Assembly: GCA_913060655.1 (NCBI GenBank)
Contig: CAJXTG010000003.1
Location: 1-64,000 of the forward strand
DNA: 64,000 nt
Source of the DNA: an uncultured Nitriliruptoraceae bacterium
GTDB lineage: Bacteria > Actinomycetota > Nitriliruptoria > Nitriliruptorales > Nitriliruptoraceae
Direction of reading: 5' to 3'
Under the pieces are notes generated by a model. That model was not told the DNA's origin, did no database searches, and saw nothing but the letters and a program-made list of their open reading frames with translations. Positions 7,869-18,935 of the stretch are shown in pieces. Positions within the stretch are counted from its first letter, which is position 1. Each line of letters starts with the position of its first letter. The position numbers and the translations under genes were made by a program.

Positions 7869-9283
7869 GCGGCACCCTGGGCATCGTCGCCTTCGTCGCG
7901 AGCATCGTGCTCGCCGTCATCATCCACGAGGCCGGCCACCTCGTCAGCGCCAAGCTGACCGGCATGCGCGCCGACCGGTTCTTCGTCGGCTTCGGCCCGA
8001 CCCTGTGGTCGACCCGCCGCGGGGAGACCGAGTACGGGCTGAAGGCGCTGCTGCTGGGCGGCTACGTGCGCATCGTGGGGATGGGCGACGAGGGGGAGAC
8101 GACGCAGGAGCCGCTCGTCGCGGCGCTGCCGGTCGTGCACGACGCGGAGGACGCCCGCCGCTGGTGGACGGCGCTCGACGAGGAGCTCGCCCACCGCGGC
8201 GTGCCCGCCGATCTCGCCGTGCGCATCCGCGACACCGCACGGGGGTCCGACCCGGCGCCGGAGGACGCCGCGATGCGCGCGGCCCTGGCACGCGCGCTGG
8301 AGCGGGAGCTGCCGCCGAGCCGGCGCGTCGGCGACGTCCCCCACCGGCTGCTGCGCGGTGACGAGGGGCGCCGGTACGGCGACCGTCCGGCGTGGCAGCG
8401 GGCCGTCGTCGTCGGCCTCGGGCCGGTGACCCACCTCGTCATCGCCTTCGCCCTCCTCGCCACGGTGTTCACCGTGTGGCCGCAGCCGACCGGGGCGTTG
8501 ACCGGCGAGGTCGCCTTCGTCCGCGAGGACTCCCCGGCGGCCGCGGCGGGGGTCACCGTCGGCGACGTGCTCGTCGCCGTCGACGACGTCGCGAGCACCG
8601 ACTTCGCCGTCCTCCGCGAGGCGCTGCGGGCCCGCCCCGACGTCCCGTCGACGCTGACCGTCGAACGCGCGGGGGAGCGGCTGACCCTCGCCGTCACGCC
8701 CGAGGCGGTCGAGACGGACGACGCCGGCGTCATCGGCATCATCGGCATCGCCACCGCCCCGGAGCTGCAGCGGCTCCGACCGGGGGAGGCGCTCGTCGAG
8801 GCCGCGGTCGGTGCGCCGTCCCCGGGCTCGCCGGGCGGGGTCGTCCCCATGATCGGGGAGTCGGTGCGCGGGCTCGTCCGCATCCTGTCGCCGTCGGGGC
8901 TCGGGGACCTCGTGGCCCAGGCGTTCGGACAGCAGGAGCGTGACGTGGAGGGGGCCGTCTCCCTCGTCGGTGCCGCGTCGCTCGCCGGGCAGATCGGGGA
9001 GCGTGAGGGCGGGCTGCCGGTCGTGCTCACCCTGCTCGCCGCGATCAACGTGTTCTTCTTCCTGTTCAACCTGGTGCCTCTCCCGCCGTTCGACGGCGGG
9101 CATCTCGCGGTCGTCGCCGTCGAGTCGACGGTCAACGGGCTGCGCCGGCTGCGGGGCCGGCGGCAGGACTTCCGCGTCCGACCCGAGGCGCTCGCCGGCA
9201 TCGCGATCCCCGTCATCGCCGTGCTCGCCCTGCTGCTCGTCACGACCCTGTGGCTCGACCTGACCGACCCGATCCGGCTCTGA
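7865..9283 (+). CDS. rseP: Site-2 intramembrane zinc metalloprotease (RseP/Rip1 family) with an unusual insertion
   Basis: Cleaves transmembrane substrates such as anti-sigma factors within the membrane. The zinc site HEAGH is at residues 21-25 and the conserved LPPFDGGH at 406-413. A PDZ-like domain lies at about 212-282, and hydrophobic segments lie near both ends. Between GGYVRIVGM (65-73) and [10 protein letters not shown] (174-183) there are about 100 residues of charged, helix-prone sequence, whereas characterised relatives have a far shorter loop. The gene overlaps rlmN by four bases. In many actinobacteria dxr precedes it; dxr is absent here. Confidence 0.93.
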   Translation: MSGTLGIVAFVASIVLAVIIHEAGHLVSAKLTGMRADRFFVGFGPTLWSTRRGETEYGLKALLLGGYVRIVGMGDEGETTQEPLVAALPVVHDAEDARRWWTALDEELAHRGVPADLAVRIRDTARGSDPAPEDAAMRAALARALERELPPSRRVGDVPHRLLRGDEGRRYGDRPAWQRAVVVGLGPVTHLVIAFALLATVFTVWPQPTGALTGEVAFVREDSPAAAAGVTVGDVLVAVDDVASTDFAVLREALRARPDVPSTLTVERAGERLTLAVTPEAVETDDAGVIGIIGIATAPELQRLRPGEALVEAAVGAPSPGSPGGVVPMIGESVRGLVRILSPSGLGDLVAQAFGQQERDVEGAVSLVGAASLAGQIGEREGGLPVVLTLLAAINVFFFLFNLVPLPPFDGGHLAVVAVESTVNGLRRLRGRRQDFRVRPEALAGIAIPVIAVLALLLVTTLWLDLTDPIRL

Positions 9284-9296
9284 GCCGCCCCGCGGC

Positions 9297-9302
9297 TACC
9301 TT
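9297..9302 (+). promoter_or_regulatory. -10 element (TACCTT) for ispG
   Basis: TACCTT lies 13 bases after the rseP stop and about 100 bases before the ispG start, giving a leader of about 95 nucleotides. Confidence 0.4.
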
Positions 9303-9404
9303 CCCGTCCTGACGCCGCAGCGCTCCGAACCAGGCGGACGGCGCCCGACGGTCCGCTCCCCGCCGGCCCGCGACGCGGCGCCCACCGACCACGAGGTCCA
9401 CGCC

Positions 9405-10571
9405 GTGAGCTCCACGCTCCCGATCGTCCCCGACACGGCGGCCGCCGCCACGCCCGCGGCGGCGTCCGACGGGCCCGTCCGCCGGAAGTCGCGGCGCATC
9501 AGCCTCGGCCCGATCGGTGTCGGTGGCGACGCCCCGGTGACCGTGCAGACGATGACGGTCACCCCGACCCACGACGCCGACCTGACGCTGCAGGCGATCG
9601 CCGCGGTGCAGGCCGCCGGCGCCGACATCGTGCGTGTCGCCGTCCCGCGCCGTGAGGACGCCGAGGCCCTGCCGCGCATCGCCGAGCACGCGCGCATCCC
9701 CGTCGTCGCCGACATCCACTTCCAGTGGAAGTACGCGGTGATGGCCATCGAGGCCGGGTGCGCGGGGGTGCGGATCAACCCGGGCAACATCAAGAAGCAC
9801 GACAAGGTGGCGCTGCTCGGCCGGCTCGCCGCGGAGGCGGGGGTCGCCATCCGCATCGGTGTCAACGGCGGCAGCCTCGAGGACGCGATCCTCGAGGAGT
9901 TCGGGGGGCCCACGCCGGAGGCGATGGTCGAGTCGGCGCTGCGGGAGGTCCGGCTGCTCGAGGACGTCGACTTCTTCAACACGAAGATCTCGGTGAAGCA
10001 TTCCGACCCGTGGACGATGATCCGCACCTACCGCCTGCTCGCCGAGCGCTGCGACTACCCGCTGCACCTCGGTGTGACCGAGGCCGGTCCGCTGCAGTCG
10101 GGGTCGATCAAGTCCGCCGTCGGGATCGGGGCGCTCCTCGCGGAGGGCATCGGCGACACGATCCGCGTGTCGCTGTCCGCCGACCCGGTCGAGGAGATCA
10201 AGGCCGGCATCACCATCCTCGAGTCGCTCCACCTGCGCGAGCGGGGTCTCGACGTCGTGTCCTGCCCGTCGTGCGGTCGGGCGCAGGTCGACGTGTGGAC
10301 GCTCGCCGAGGAGGTGCAGCAGGGGCTCGAGGGCATCGATGCCCCGCTGCGGGTCGCCGTCATGGGCTGCGTCGTCAACGGTCCCGGCGAGGCCCGCGAG
10401 GCCGACCTCGGGGTCGCTGCCGGGAACGGCAAGGGCGACATCATCCGCCGGGGGGAGCGCATCGCCACCGTCCGGGAGGAGGACATCGTCGAGGCGATGG
10501 TCCACTTCGCGACGGAGATGGCCGAGGAGATCCGCCGCGAGCGCGGTGAGGGCGCCCCCGTCGTCGTCTGA
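9405..10571 (+). CDS. ispG: 4-hydroxy-3-methylbut-2-enyl diphosphate synthase
   Basis: Penultimate step of the MEP isoprenoid pathway: reduces MEcPP to HMBPP with a [4Fe-4S] cluster. The cluster ligands are visible: Cys287 and Cys290 in SCPSCGR and Cys322 in [11 protein letters not shown]. The N-terminal barrel carries [13 protein letters not shown] and IRINPGN-like sequence. The 388-residue length is usual for the short bacterial form. GTG 9405 was taken because the conserved region starts soon after and GAGG precedes it. The neighbouring MEP gene dxr, expected before rseP, is missing from this locus. Confidence 0.96.
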   Translation: MSSTLPIVPDTAAAATPAAASDGPVRRKSRRISLGPIGVGGDAPVTVQTMTVTPTHDADLTLQAIAAVQAAGADIVRVAVPRREDAEALPRIAEHARIPVVADIHFQWKYAVMAIEAGCAGVRINPGNIKKHDKVALLGRLAAEAGVAIRIGVNGGSLEDAILEEFGGPTPEAMVESALREVRLLEDVDFFNTKISVKHSDPWTMIRTYRLLAERCDYPLHLGVTEAGPLQSGSIKSAVGIGALLAEGIGDTIRVSLSADPVEEIKAGITILESLHLRERGLDVVSCPSCGRAQVDVWTLAEEVQQGLEGIDAPLRVAVMGCVVNGPGEAREADLGVAAGNGKGDIIRRGERIATVREEDIVEAMVHFATEMAEEIRRERGEGAPVVV

Positions 10572-10672
10572 CCCCCGCGCCGGACCCGCTCGTCCCGCCC
10601 ACCGCCCCCCGCCGGCGCCCGCCGGCCCGTCCGGTGGCCCCGGCTGGCCCTCCGGCACGCCCTGCGCCGTGG

Positions 10673-10678
10673 TAGCGT
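10673..10678 (+). promoter_or_regulatory. -10 element (TAGCGT) for the rimP-nusA-infB operon
   Basis: TAGCGT lies 190 bases before the rimP GTG. No good -35 is visible at 16-18 bases. It is the only TANNNT in the region. Confidence 0.45.
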
Positions 10679-10768
10679 CCCCACCGTGCGGTCCGAACGG
10701 GTCGCACCGTCCCGTCCGAGGGCAGCGTTGGACGCCCGCGGGACGAACCGACGGTTCACGACCTCGTC

Positions 10769-10791
10769 GGCCGGCCCCCCGTGGGCCGGCC
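10769..10791 (+). promoter_or_regulatory. Strong hairpin in the rimP leader
   Basis: GGCCGGCCC (10769-10777) and GGGCCGGCC (10783-10791) form a perfect nine-pair stem with loop CCCGT. No T run follows, so it is more likely a leader element or factor-independent pause than a classical terminator. rimP-nusA operons in other bacteria carry regulatory leaders. Confidence 0.5.
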
Positions 10792-10815
10792 GTTGCCGTG
10801 CGGGCCCCGGCCCGG

Positions 10816-10854
10816 ACGGTCCGGCACGACGGTCCGGCACGACGGGCAGGCACG
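10816..10854 (+). repeat. Three tandem copies of a 13-base unit before rimP
   Basis: ACGGTCCGGCACG occurs at 10816-10828 and 10829-10841. A third copy, ACGGGCAGGCACG, at 10842-10854 has two changes. The array ends just upstream of the GGAGGAG ribosome-binding region of rimP. Confidence 0.75.
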
Positions 10855-10868
10855 ACGGAGGAGCAGGA

Positions 10869-11360
10869 GTGGGCGGCACGGTGGGGACCGTCGAGGGACG
10901 GGTCGCGGAGCTCGCACGGACGGAGGCGTCCGTGCGTGGGCTCGCCGTGCTCGACGTCGCCGTCCGCGACGGCCGCGCCCCGACCGTGACCGTCACCGTC
11001 GACGTCGACGTGCCCGAGGTCGGCCGGCTCGAGGCCGGCACGGGCAGGCCGGAGGCGGTCGACATCGACGTCATCGCGGCGCTGTCGCGGGCGCTCGACG
11101 CCGCCCTCGTCGCCGAGGGTGTGGTGCCCGCCGAGGCGATCCTCGAGGTCTCCTCGCCGGGGGTGGAGCGTCCGCTGCTCACGTCGCAGGACCTCGTGCG
11201 CAACCTCGGACGCGACGTCGAGCTGACCGTCGATGACGCGCCGGTGCGCGGCCGGCTGGTCGCGGTCGACGAGGACACCGTCGACGTCGTCGTCGACGGG
11301 GTGACGCAGCAGGTCGCGCGGGAGCGGGTCGCCGCGGCGCGGCTCGTGCTGCCCTGGTGA
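10869..11360 (+). CDS. rimP: Ribosome maturation factor RimP
   Basis: Assists 30S assembly. The diagnostic motif EVSSPGVERPL is present near the middle, followed by the small C-terminal beta-barrel. At 163 residues it is close to normal. A loop around residues 45-62 (DVPEVGRLEAGTGRPEAVD) is longer than usual. GTG 10869 has GGAG and GAGCAGGA immediately upstream; longer in-frame readings begin in the leader and lack such a site. It is the first gene of the rimP-nusA-ylxR-infB-ylxP-rbfA-truB-ribF run. Confidence 0.93.
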   Translation: MGGTVGTVEGRVAELARTEASVRGLAVLDVAVRDGRAPTVTVTVDVDVPEVGRLEAGTGRPEAVDIDVIAALSRALDAALVAEGVVPAEAILEVSSPGVERPLLTSQDLVRNLGRDVELTVDDAPVRGRLVAVDEDTVDVVVDGVTQQVARERVAAARLVLPW

Positions 11361-11385
11361 GGACCGAAGCGGAGGAGGGAGTGCG

Positions 11386-12552
11386 ATGAAGATCGACATC
11401 GACGCGCTGCGCGAGATCGAGCGTGAGAAGGGCATCGACTTCCTGACGGTCGTCGACGCCCTCGAGGGTGCCCTCGCCGCCGCCTACAAGCGGTCCGCGA
11501 TGGCACGGGCCGACGAGGCGCGGGTCACCATCGACCGGATCTCCGGCGACGTGACGCTGTACGCGCAGGAGCTCGACGACGACGGCAACATCGTCAACGA
11601 GTGGATCGACGAGCCGCGTGACTTCGGCCGCATCGTCGCGCAGACCGCGAAGCAGGTGCTGCTGCAGCGGCTCCGGGAGGCCGAGCGGGAGGTCACCTAC
11701 GGCCAGTTCGTCGGGCACGAGGGCGACATCGTCTCGGGGCAGGTGTCCCAGCAGGGCAACGTGACGCTGCTCGAGCTCGGCCGGACCGAGGCGCTGCTGC
11801 CGTACTCCGAGCAGGTCCCCAACGAGCGGCTCGCCCACGGCGCCTACTCGCGGGCGGTCGTGATCGAGGTCCGCAAGCAGCTCCGTGGGGCGCAGATCGT
11901 GTGCTCCCGCACCCACCCGGCGCTCGTCGTCGGCCTGTTCGCCCTCGAGGTGCCCGAGATCGAGGAGGGCATCGTCGAGATCAAGGGCATCGCCCGCGAG
12001 GCCGGCCACCGCACGAAGGTGTCGGTGATGAGCCACGACGCCGACGTCGACGCGGTCGGTGCGTGCGTCGGCCCGGCCGGGGCGCGGGCGCAGGCCGTCC
12101 AGCGCGAGCTCCACAACGAGGGGCTCGAGCGCATCGACATCGTCCGCTGGGCGGAGGACCCGGGCGAGCTGATCGCCAACTCGCTGTCGCCCGCGAAGGT
12201 CAGCGACGTCCACCTCTACCCCGACGACGCGACCGCGGTCGTGATCGTGCCGGACTACCAGCTGTCGCTCGCGATCGGCCGGGAGGGGCAGAACGCACGG
12301 CTCGCCGCCAAGCTCACCGGCTGGCGCATCGACATCAAGTCGGAGTCGCAGTTCGCCGAGGAGCAGCGCGCCTTCCAGGCCGCGCTCGACGCCGGACTGA
12401 TCGACGAGTACGGCAACCCGCTGTCCGAGGAGGGCGCGAAGGCGATCGAGGAGGCCTACCAGTCCGCCGAGGCGGTCCGGCAGAGCGTCCTCGACGAGGG
12501 CGGGGCCGAGGAGCCGCCGGCCCCCGGGGACCCCGCGCCCGAGGGCGAGTGA
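11386..12552 (+). CDS. nusA: Transcription termination/antitermination factor NusA
   Basis: Binds RNA polymerase and nascent RNA, affecting pausing, termination and antitermination. The 388-residue protein has the N-terminal polymerase-binding domain (1-105), an S1 domain (about 110-180), and two KH domains with GACVGPAGARAQAV (225-238) and LAIGREGQNARLAAKL (295-310). The acidic C-terminal repeats of E. coli NusA are absent, as usual in actinobacteria; instead a short acidic tail follows. ATG 11386 follows GGAGGAGGGA at 11371-11380. Confidence 0.97.
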   Translation: MKIDIDALREIEREKGIDFLTVVDALEGALAAAYKRSAMARADEARVTIDRISGDVTLYAQELDDDGNIVNEWIDEPRDFGRIVAQTAKQVLLQRLREAEREVTYGQFVGHEGDIVSGQVSQQGNVTLLELGRTEALLPYSEQVPNERLAHGAYSRAVVIEVRKQLRGAQIVCSRTHPALVVGLFALEVPEIEEGIVEIKGIAREAGHRTKVSVMSHDADVDAVGACVGPAGARAQAVQRELHNEGLERIDIVRWAEDPGELIANSLSPAKVSDVHLYPDDATAVVIVPDYQLSLAIGREGQNARLAAKLTGWRIDIKSESQFAEEQRAFQAALDAGLIDEYGNPLSEEGAKAIEEAYQSAEAVRQSVLDEGGAEEPPAPGDPAPEGE

Positions 12553-12555
12553 CCG

Positions 12556-12876
12556 ATGGGGCGAGGACCGCGCGTCGCGCGCCGTGCCGCACGGGCCGCC
12601 GAGAGGCGGCCGGTCCGTGCGTGCGTCGCCTGCCGTGCCCGGCGGGCCCAGCCCGACCTGCTGCGGCTGACCGTCGACGACGGGCGCGCGGTGGTCGACG
12701 CCGGCGGGTCGCGCCGACCGGGCCGGGGCGCGTACCTTTGCGGCGACACGACGTGCGTGGAGCGGGCGTTCGCCCGGGACGCGCTGCTGCTGCGGCGCGC
12801 ACTGAGGACGACGGTGGCCGCCACGGTGCCGGACGAGCTGCGACGCGTCGCCCCGACCGCGTCACGAGGAGCGTGA
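12556..12876 (+). CDS. ylxR: YlxR family RNA-binding protein (DUF448)
   Basis: Small basic protein of 106 residues with the family motif RACVACRARR at 21-30 and RPGRGAYLC in the middle. YlxR proteins are encoded between nusA and infB in most Gram-positive bacteria and are thought to bind RNA. ATG 12556 lies four bases after the nusA stop region and infB starts four bases after its stop. This placement supports the call. Confidence 0.92.
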   Translation: MGRGPRVARRAARAAERRPVRACVACRARRAQPDLLRLTVDDGRAVVDAGGSRRPGRGAYLCGDTTCVERAFARDALLLRRALRTTVAATVPDELRRVAPTASRGA

Positions 12877-12880
12877 AGCC

Positions 12881-15583
<2,703 letters not shown>

Positions 15584-15614
15584 GCAGGACCGGGCGGGCG
15601 GAGGAGCACTCGTC

Positions 15615-15926
15615 GTGCCGCAGGAGCGGGTGCATGGGGCCGTCGTCCGCCTCGCGCTGCACCTGCCCGGTGCGCGCAGCCGCAAGGACCGGCGTGGGCA
15701 CGTGCAGCGGCTCCGCCGCGCGCTGGTCGACGAGCTCGGCTGCAGCGTCGCGGAGGTCGGCGGGCAGGAGACGTGGCAACGGGTCACCCTCGGCGTCGCG
15801 GTCGTGTCGGGCACGGCCTCCGGCGTCGACCGGGTCGTGGAGCGCATCGTCCCGCTCGCCGAGCGGGACCCCGGGGTCGTCGTGACCCGCTGCGACGTGC
15901 ACCGCGACACCTACGACGACGACTGA
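15615..15926 (+). CDS. ylxP: DUF503 (YlxP-like) protein
   Basis: 103-residue protein of the DUF503 family, located between infB and rbfA in most Gram-positive bacteria and suspected to help ribosome assembly. Typical family features are the N-terminal strand (HGAVVRLALHLPGARSRKD, about 7-25), the middle CSVAEVGGQETWQRVTLGVA and the final VTRCDVHRDTY-like strand. GTG 15615 is preceded by GGAGGAGC. The product is longer by a few residues at both ends than the minimal family. Confidence 0.85.
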   Translation: MPQERVHGAVVRLALHLPGARSRKDRRGHVQRLRRALVDELGCSVAEVGGQETWQRVTLGVAVVSGTASGVDRVVERIVPLAERDPGVVVTRCDVHRDTYDDD

Positions 15927-15942
15927 CGAGGACGGAGACGGC

Positions 15943-16362
15943 ATGGCACGGCAGGGGAGTCCCCGGGCCGCCCGCGACGTGCGGGCGGCGCTGGCCGACG
16001 CCCTGCTGCAGGTCGGCGACCCGCGGCTGGCGCTCGTGACCCTCACCGACGTCGAGCTGACCCCCGACCATGAGCACGCGACGGTCTTCTGGTCGACGCC
16101 GGACCCCGGGCTGCTCGCCGAGGGGCGGCGGCGCGGGGCACCGCGCCCCGCCCGCCCCGACGAGGTCGCCGCGGCGCTGGAGGCGGCGACGCCACTGCTG
16201 CGCGGCGCGGTCGGCCGCCGGGTCCGCCTGCGGATGACCCCCGAGCTGCGCTTCCGGCCGGACCCGGTCGCTGAGCAGGTCGAACGGGTCGAGCGGCTGC
16301 TGCGGGACGTCCTGCCCGGCGACGGTCCGGCGGAGGACGGGCGGACGGAGGCCGACGGATGA
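15943..16362 (+). CDS. rbfA: 30S ribosome-binding factor RbfA
   Basis: Cold-shock associated factor that binds immature 30S subunits near helix 1 of 16S rRNA. The 139-residue product has the KH-like fold signatures: RDVRAALADALLQVGDPRL early, VELTPDHEHATVFWS in the centre and LRMTPELRFRPD later. An insertion (about 50-65, rich in Arg and Gly) splits the central strand from the next helix. ATG 15943 lies 16 bases after ylxP, and its end overlaps truB as ATGA. Confidence 0.92.
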   Translation: MARQGSPRAARDVRAALADALLQVGDPRLALVTLTDVELTPDHEHATVFWSTPDPGLLAEGRRRGAPRPARPDEVAAALEAATPLLRGAVGRRVRLRMTPELRFRPDPVAEQVERVERLLRDVLPGDGPAEDGRTEADG

Positions 16363-17297
16363 GCGCGCCGGCGCCCGAGGGCGTGCTCGTCGTCGACAAG
16401 CCGGCCGGGATGACGTCGCACGACGTCGTCGACCGGATCCGGCGTGTCGCCGGGACCCGCCGCGTCGGTCACACCGGCACGCTCGACCCCGCGGCGACGG
16501 GGGTGCTCGTCGTCTGCCTCGGTCGGGCGACCCGGCTGGTGACCGCCCTGCAGGCGGGGACGAAGACGTACGCGGCCGTCGTCCGGCTGGGCACGACGAC
16601 CGCCAGCGACGACCTCGACGGGGAGGTCCTCACCACCGTCGACACGTCGCACCTCGACGAGGCGGCGGTCTGCGCGGCGCTGTCCGGCTTCCGTGGCACG
16701 TTCGAGCAGGTCCCCCCGATGGTGTCGGCCGTGCGCGTCGACGGGGAGCGGCTCCACGCGCGGGCGCGTCGCGGTGAGGTCGTCGACCGTCCTGCCCGGC
16801 GCGTCACCGTCGAGAGCATCCTCCTCGACCGGTTCAGCCCCGGCCCGGCCGCGGAGGTCGCCTTCCTCGTGTCCTGCTCGGCCGGCACCTACGTCCGCAG
16901 CCTCGCCCGCGACCTCGGCGCCGCGCTGGAGGTGGGGGGGACGCTCGCGTCGCTGCGACGGGTCAGCAACGGGCCGTTCGTCGTCGACGACGCGGTCACG
17001 CTCGACGAGCTCGAGGCGGACCCGCAGCTCCTCACGGCGCGGCTGCTCACCCCGGTCGCGGCGCTGCGCCGTGCCGTCACCGTGCACGAGGTGACCGATC
17101 CGGCCACGGCCCGGGCGCTGGTGACCGGGACCCGTCCCGAGCGGCTCGGGCTCGGATCGCCGAGCGACCGGACGACCGCGCTCGTGCACGGCCCGTTGCT
17201 GCTCGCCGTCGTCGGACCCGGGCCGGACGGGCCGCAGCACCTCGTCTGGTCCCAGCCGGCCGACCTCGACGCCCTGCGGCAGGCGGACGCCGGGTGA
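16359..17297 (+). CDS. truB: tRNA pseudouridine(55) synthase TruB
   Basis: Makes pseudouridine 55 in the T loop of tRNAs. The catalytic motif GHTGTLDPAATGVL places the essential Asp at residue 43. KPAGMTSHDVV (14-24) and SCSAGTYVRSLARDLG (centre) are also diagnostic. The 312-residue length includes a C-terminal PUA-like part. ATG 16359 overlaps the rbfA stop by four bases, and ribF starts inside its own stop (GTGA), giving tight coupling. Confidence 0.95.
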   Translation: MSAPAPEGVLVVDKPAGMTSHDVVDRIRRVAGTRRVGHTGTLDPAATGVLVVCLGRATRLVTALQAGTKTYAAVVRLGTTTASDDLDGEVLTTVDTSHLDEAAVCAALSGFRGTFEQVPPMVSAVRVDGERLHARARRGEVVDRPARRVTVESILLDRFSPGPAAEVAFLVSCSAGTYVRSLARDLGAALEVGGTLASLRRVSNGPFVVDDAVTLDELEADPQLLTARLLTPVAALRRAVTVHEVTDPATARALVTGTRPERLGLGSPSDRTTALVHGPLLLAVVGPGPDGPQHLVWSQPADLDALRQADAG

Positions 17298-18196
17298 GCG
17301 CCGTCGTCACCATCGGCAACTTCGACGGCGTGCACCGCGGTCACGCGGCCCTCGTCGAGCGGGCCGTGACCGTCGCCCGAGCGCGCCGGGTGCGTGCCGT
17401 CGCGCTCACCTTCGACCCCCATCCGGCGGCCGTGCTGCGCCCCGATGCGGTGCCCCCTGCGCTCCAGTCGCTCGACGAGCGCGTCGCCACGCTCGAGGCC
17501 CTCGGCTGCGACGCCGTCGAGGTCGTGCCCTTCGACGCGGACCTCGCCGCACGCAGCCCGGAGGGGTTCGTCGTGGACCTGCTCGTCCGACGCCTCGCCG
17601 CGGTCCATGTCGTCGTCGGGGAGAACTTCCGCTTCGGGCAGGGTGCGGCCGGTGACGTCGCCCTCCTGCGCCGCCTCGGCGCGACGCACGGGTTCGACGT
17701 CGACGCGCTCGGACTCGTCGACGTCGGGGACGGCCCGGTGTCCTCCAGCGCCGTCCGCGCGCTGCTCGCCGCCGGTGACGTCGCCGCGGTGACCCGCGCG
17801 CTGGGTCGGCCCCACCGGCTCAGCGGTGCGGTCGTCGCGGGCGACGGTCGCGGGCGCACCATCGGGGTCCCGACCGCGAACGTCGCGGTCCCCGACGGCC
17901 GGGCGCTGCCCGCCGACGGTGTCTACGCCTGCTGGGCGGCGGTCGAGGACGCCGCCGCGGCGCCGGCGGTCGTCAACGTCGGCTGGCGGCCGACCTTCGA
18001 CGGGACGGCCCGGACCGTCGAGGCCCACCTGCTGGTGGACGGCGCGCCGGACCTGTACGGGCGGCGGCTGGCGCTGGACCTCGTCGCCCGCATCCGCGGC
18101 GAGGAGCGCTTCGACGACGTCGCCGGCCTCGTCGCACGCATCGCCGACGACGTGCGGGCCGCCCGGGAGCTCCTCGGGGGTCCCCGCCCGGCCTGA
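17294..18196 (+). CDS. ribF: Bifunctional riboflavin kinase/FAD synthetase
   Basis: Converts riboflavin to FMN and then FAD. The N-terminal nucleotidyltransferase domain has [10 protein letters not shown] (8-17) and the ISSSxVR-like [10 protein letters not shown]. The C-terminal kinase domain has [11 protein letters not shown] and [14 protein letters not shown]. At 300 residues the length is normal. It is the last gene of the rimP operon. FAD made here would serve flavoenzymes such as any ThyX. Confidence 0.96.
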   Translation: MSAVVTIGNFDGVHRGHAALVERAVTVARARRVRAVALTFDPHPAAVLRPDAVPPALQSLDERVATLEALGCDAVEVVPFDADLAARSPEGFVVDLLVRRLAAVHVVVGENFRFGQGAAGDVALLRRLGATHGFDVDALGLVDVGDGPVSSSAVRALLAAGDVAAVTRALGRPHRLSGAVVAGDGRGRTIGVPTANVAVPDGRALPADGVYACWAAVEDAAAAPAVVNVGWRPTFDGTARTVEAHLLVDGAPDLYGRRLALDLVARIRGEERFDDVAGLVARIADDVRAARELLGGPRPA

Positions 18197-18226
18197 ACGC
18201 CCCCGCAGCGCCGTTCGGGCGTCCGG

Positions 18227-18255
18227 TTGCCGTTCCGGCCCCCATGTGCGACACT
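18227..18255 (+). promoter_or_regulatory. Candidate promoter of rpsO (TTGCCG, 17 bases, GACACT)
   Basis: TTGCCG at 18227-18232 and GACACT at 18250-18255 are separated by exactly 17 bases. This is one of the few sites here with a recognisable -35. The leader to rpsO would be about 170 nucleotides and contains the palindrome GGATCGGACCGATCC, a possible S15 control site. Confidence 0.5.
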
Positions 18256-18432
18256 TCGGCTCCCGGATCGGACCGATCCGGCCTCGCCGTGCCCGTTCGG
18301 GCGTCAGGCACCCACCGCCTCCGGGGCGGTCCCGTCGCACCGTCGTGGTCCTCGGGAGCCGGTGCCTCACGGTCGGTGGACCCCGTCCACCCCGGCCCGA
18401 CGGCGCAGGGCCCGACACGACAAGGAACGACG

Positions 18433-18705
18433 TTGGCGACCGAACTCCCCACGGACAAGCAGGCGCTCATCGACCGCTTCGCCCGTGAGCCCGGCGACAC
18501 CGGGTCCCCCGAGGTCCAGATCGCGCTGCTCACGCAGCGCATCACCCACCTCACCGCCCACCTGCAGCAGCATCACCTCGACCACCACACGCGTCGGGGC
18601 CTGCTGCTGCTCGTCGGGAAGCGCCGGCGGCTGCTCAACTACCTGCGGAAGCGGGACATCGGGCGCTACCGGACCCTCATCGAGGAGCTCGGCATCCGAC
18701 GCTGA
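18433..18705 (+). CDS. rpsO: 30S ribosomal protein S15
   Basis: Primary 16S rRNA-binding protein of the 30S platform. The 90-residue product has the usual length and the motifs [36 protein letters not shown] and the ending [13 protein letters not shown]. The start is taken as TTG 18433, an uncommon start codon. AAGGA lies at 18422-18426, the S15 family begins at this point, and the longer readings upstream have no S15 similarity. pnp follows, the widespread rpsO-pnp pair. Confidence 0.96.
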   Translation: MATELPTDKQALIDRFAREPGDTGSPEVQIALLTQRITHLTAHLQQHHLDHHTRRGLLLLVGKRRRLLNYLRKRDIGRYRTLIEELGIRR

Positions 18706-18710
18706 ACGAC

Positions 18711-18735
18711 CCGGCCGGGACGGACGTCCCGGCCG
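18711..18735 (+). terminator. Hairpin between rpsO and pnp
   Basis: GGCCGGGAC (18713-18721) and GTCCCGGCC (18726-18734) form a perfect nine-pair stem, plus one more outer pair, with loop GGAC. It starts a few bases after the rpsO stop. It could be a terminator or, as known in E. coli between these same genes, a processing site used in PNPase autoregulation. No T run follows. Confidence 0.55.
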
Positions 18736-18935
18736 CGGCATGTCCGTCCGGGTCCGCCGGCCGGCACGCCACCCCCAACCGCATACGCACGGAGCGCCGT
18801 CCCGACCGCCTCGGTGGTCAGTGGCGACGCCTCGGGCCGCAGCCGACGGCCGGTCCGAGACGTCCCCACTGATGCACCGGTGCCCGGGCCGGCCTCCCCC
18901 CGCGCACGGCGCGGGACGGATAAGGAGGCCCCCAC

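Larger units (their letters stand above)
10572..10868 (+). other. ispG-rimP intergenic region and rimP leader
   Basis: 297 bases without a gene. A small palindrome GCCGGC-GCCC-GCCGGC at 10611-10626 may end ispG transcription. A -10 follows at 10673, then a strong hairpin at 10769-10791 and a 13-base tandem repeat just before the rimP ribosome site. The layout is that of a structured leader of about 185 nucleotides for the rimP-nusA-infB operon. Confidence 0.5.

Noticed and set aside
10769-10791. Classical intrinsic terminator before rimP
   Set aside because: The stem is strong, but no T run follows and it lies downstream of the operon promoter, so a leader role is preferred.
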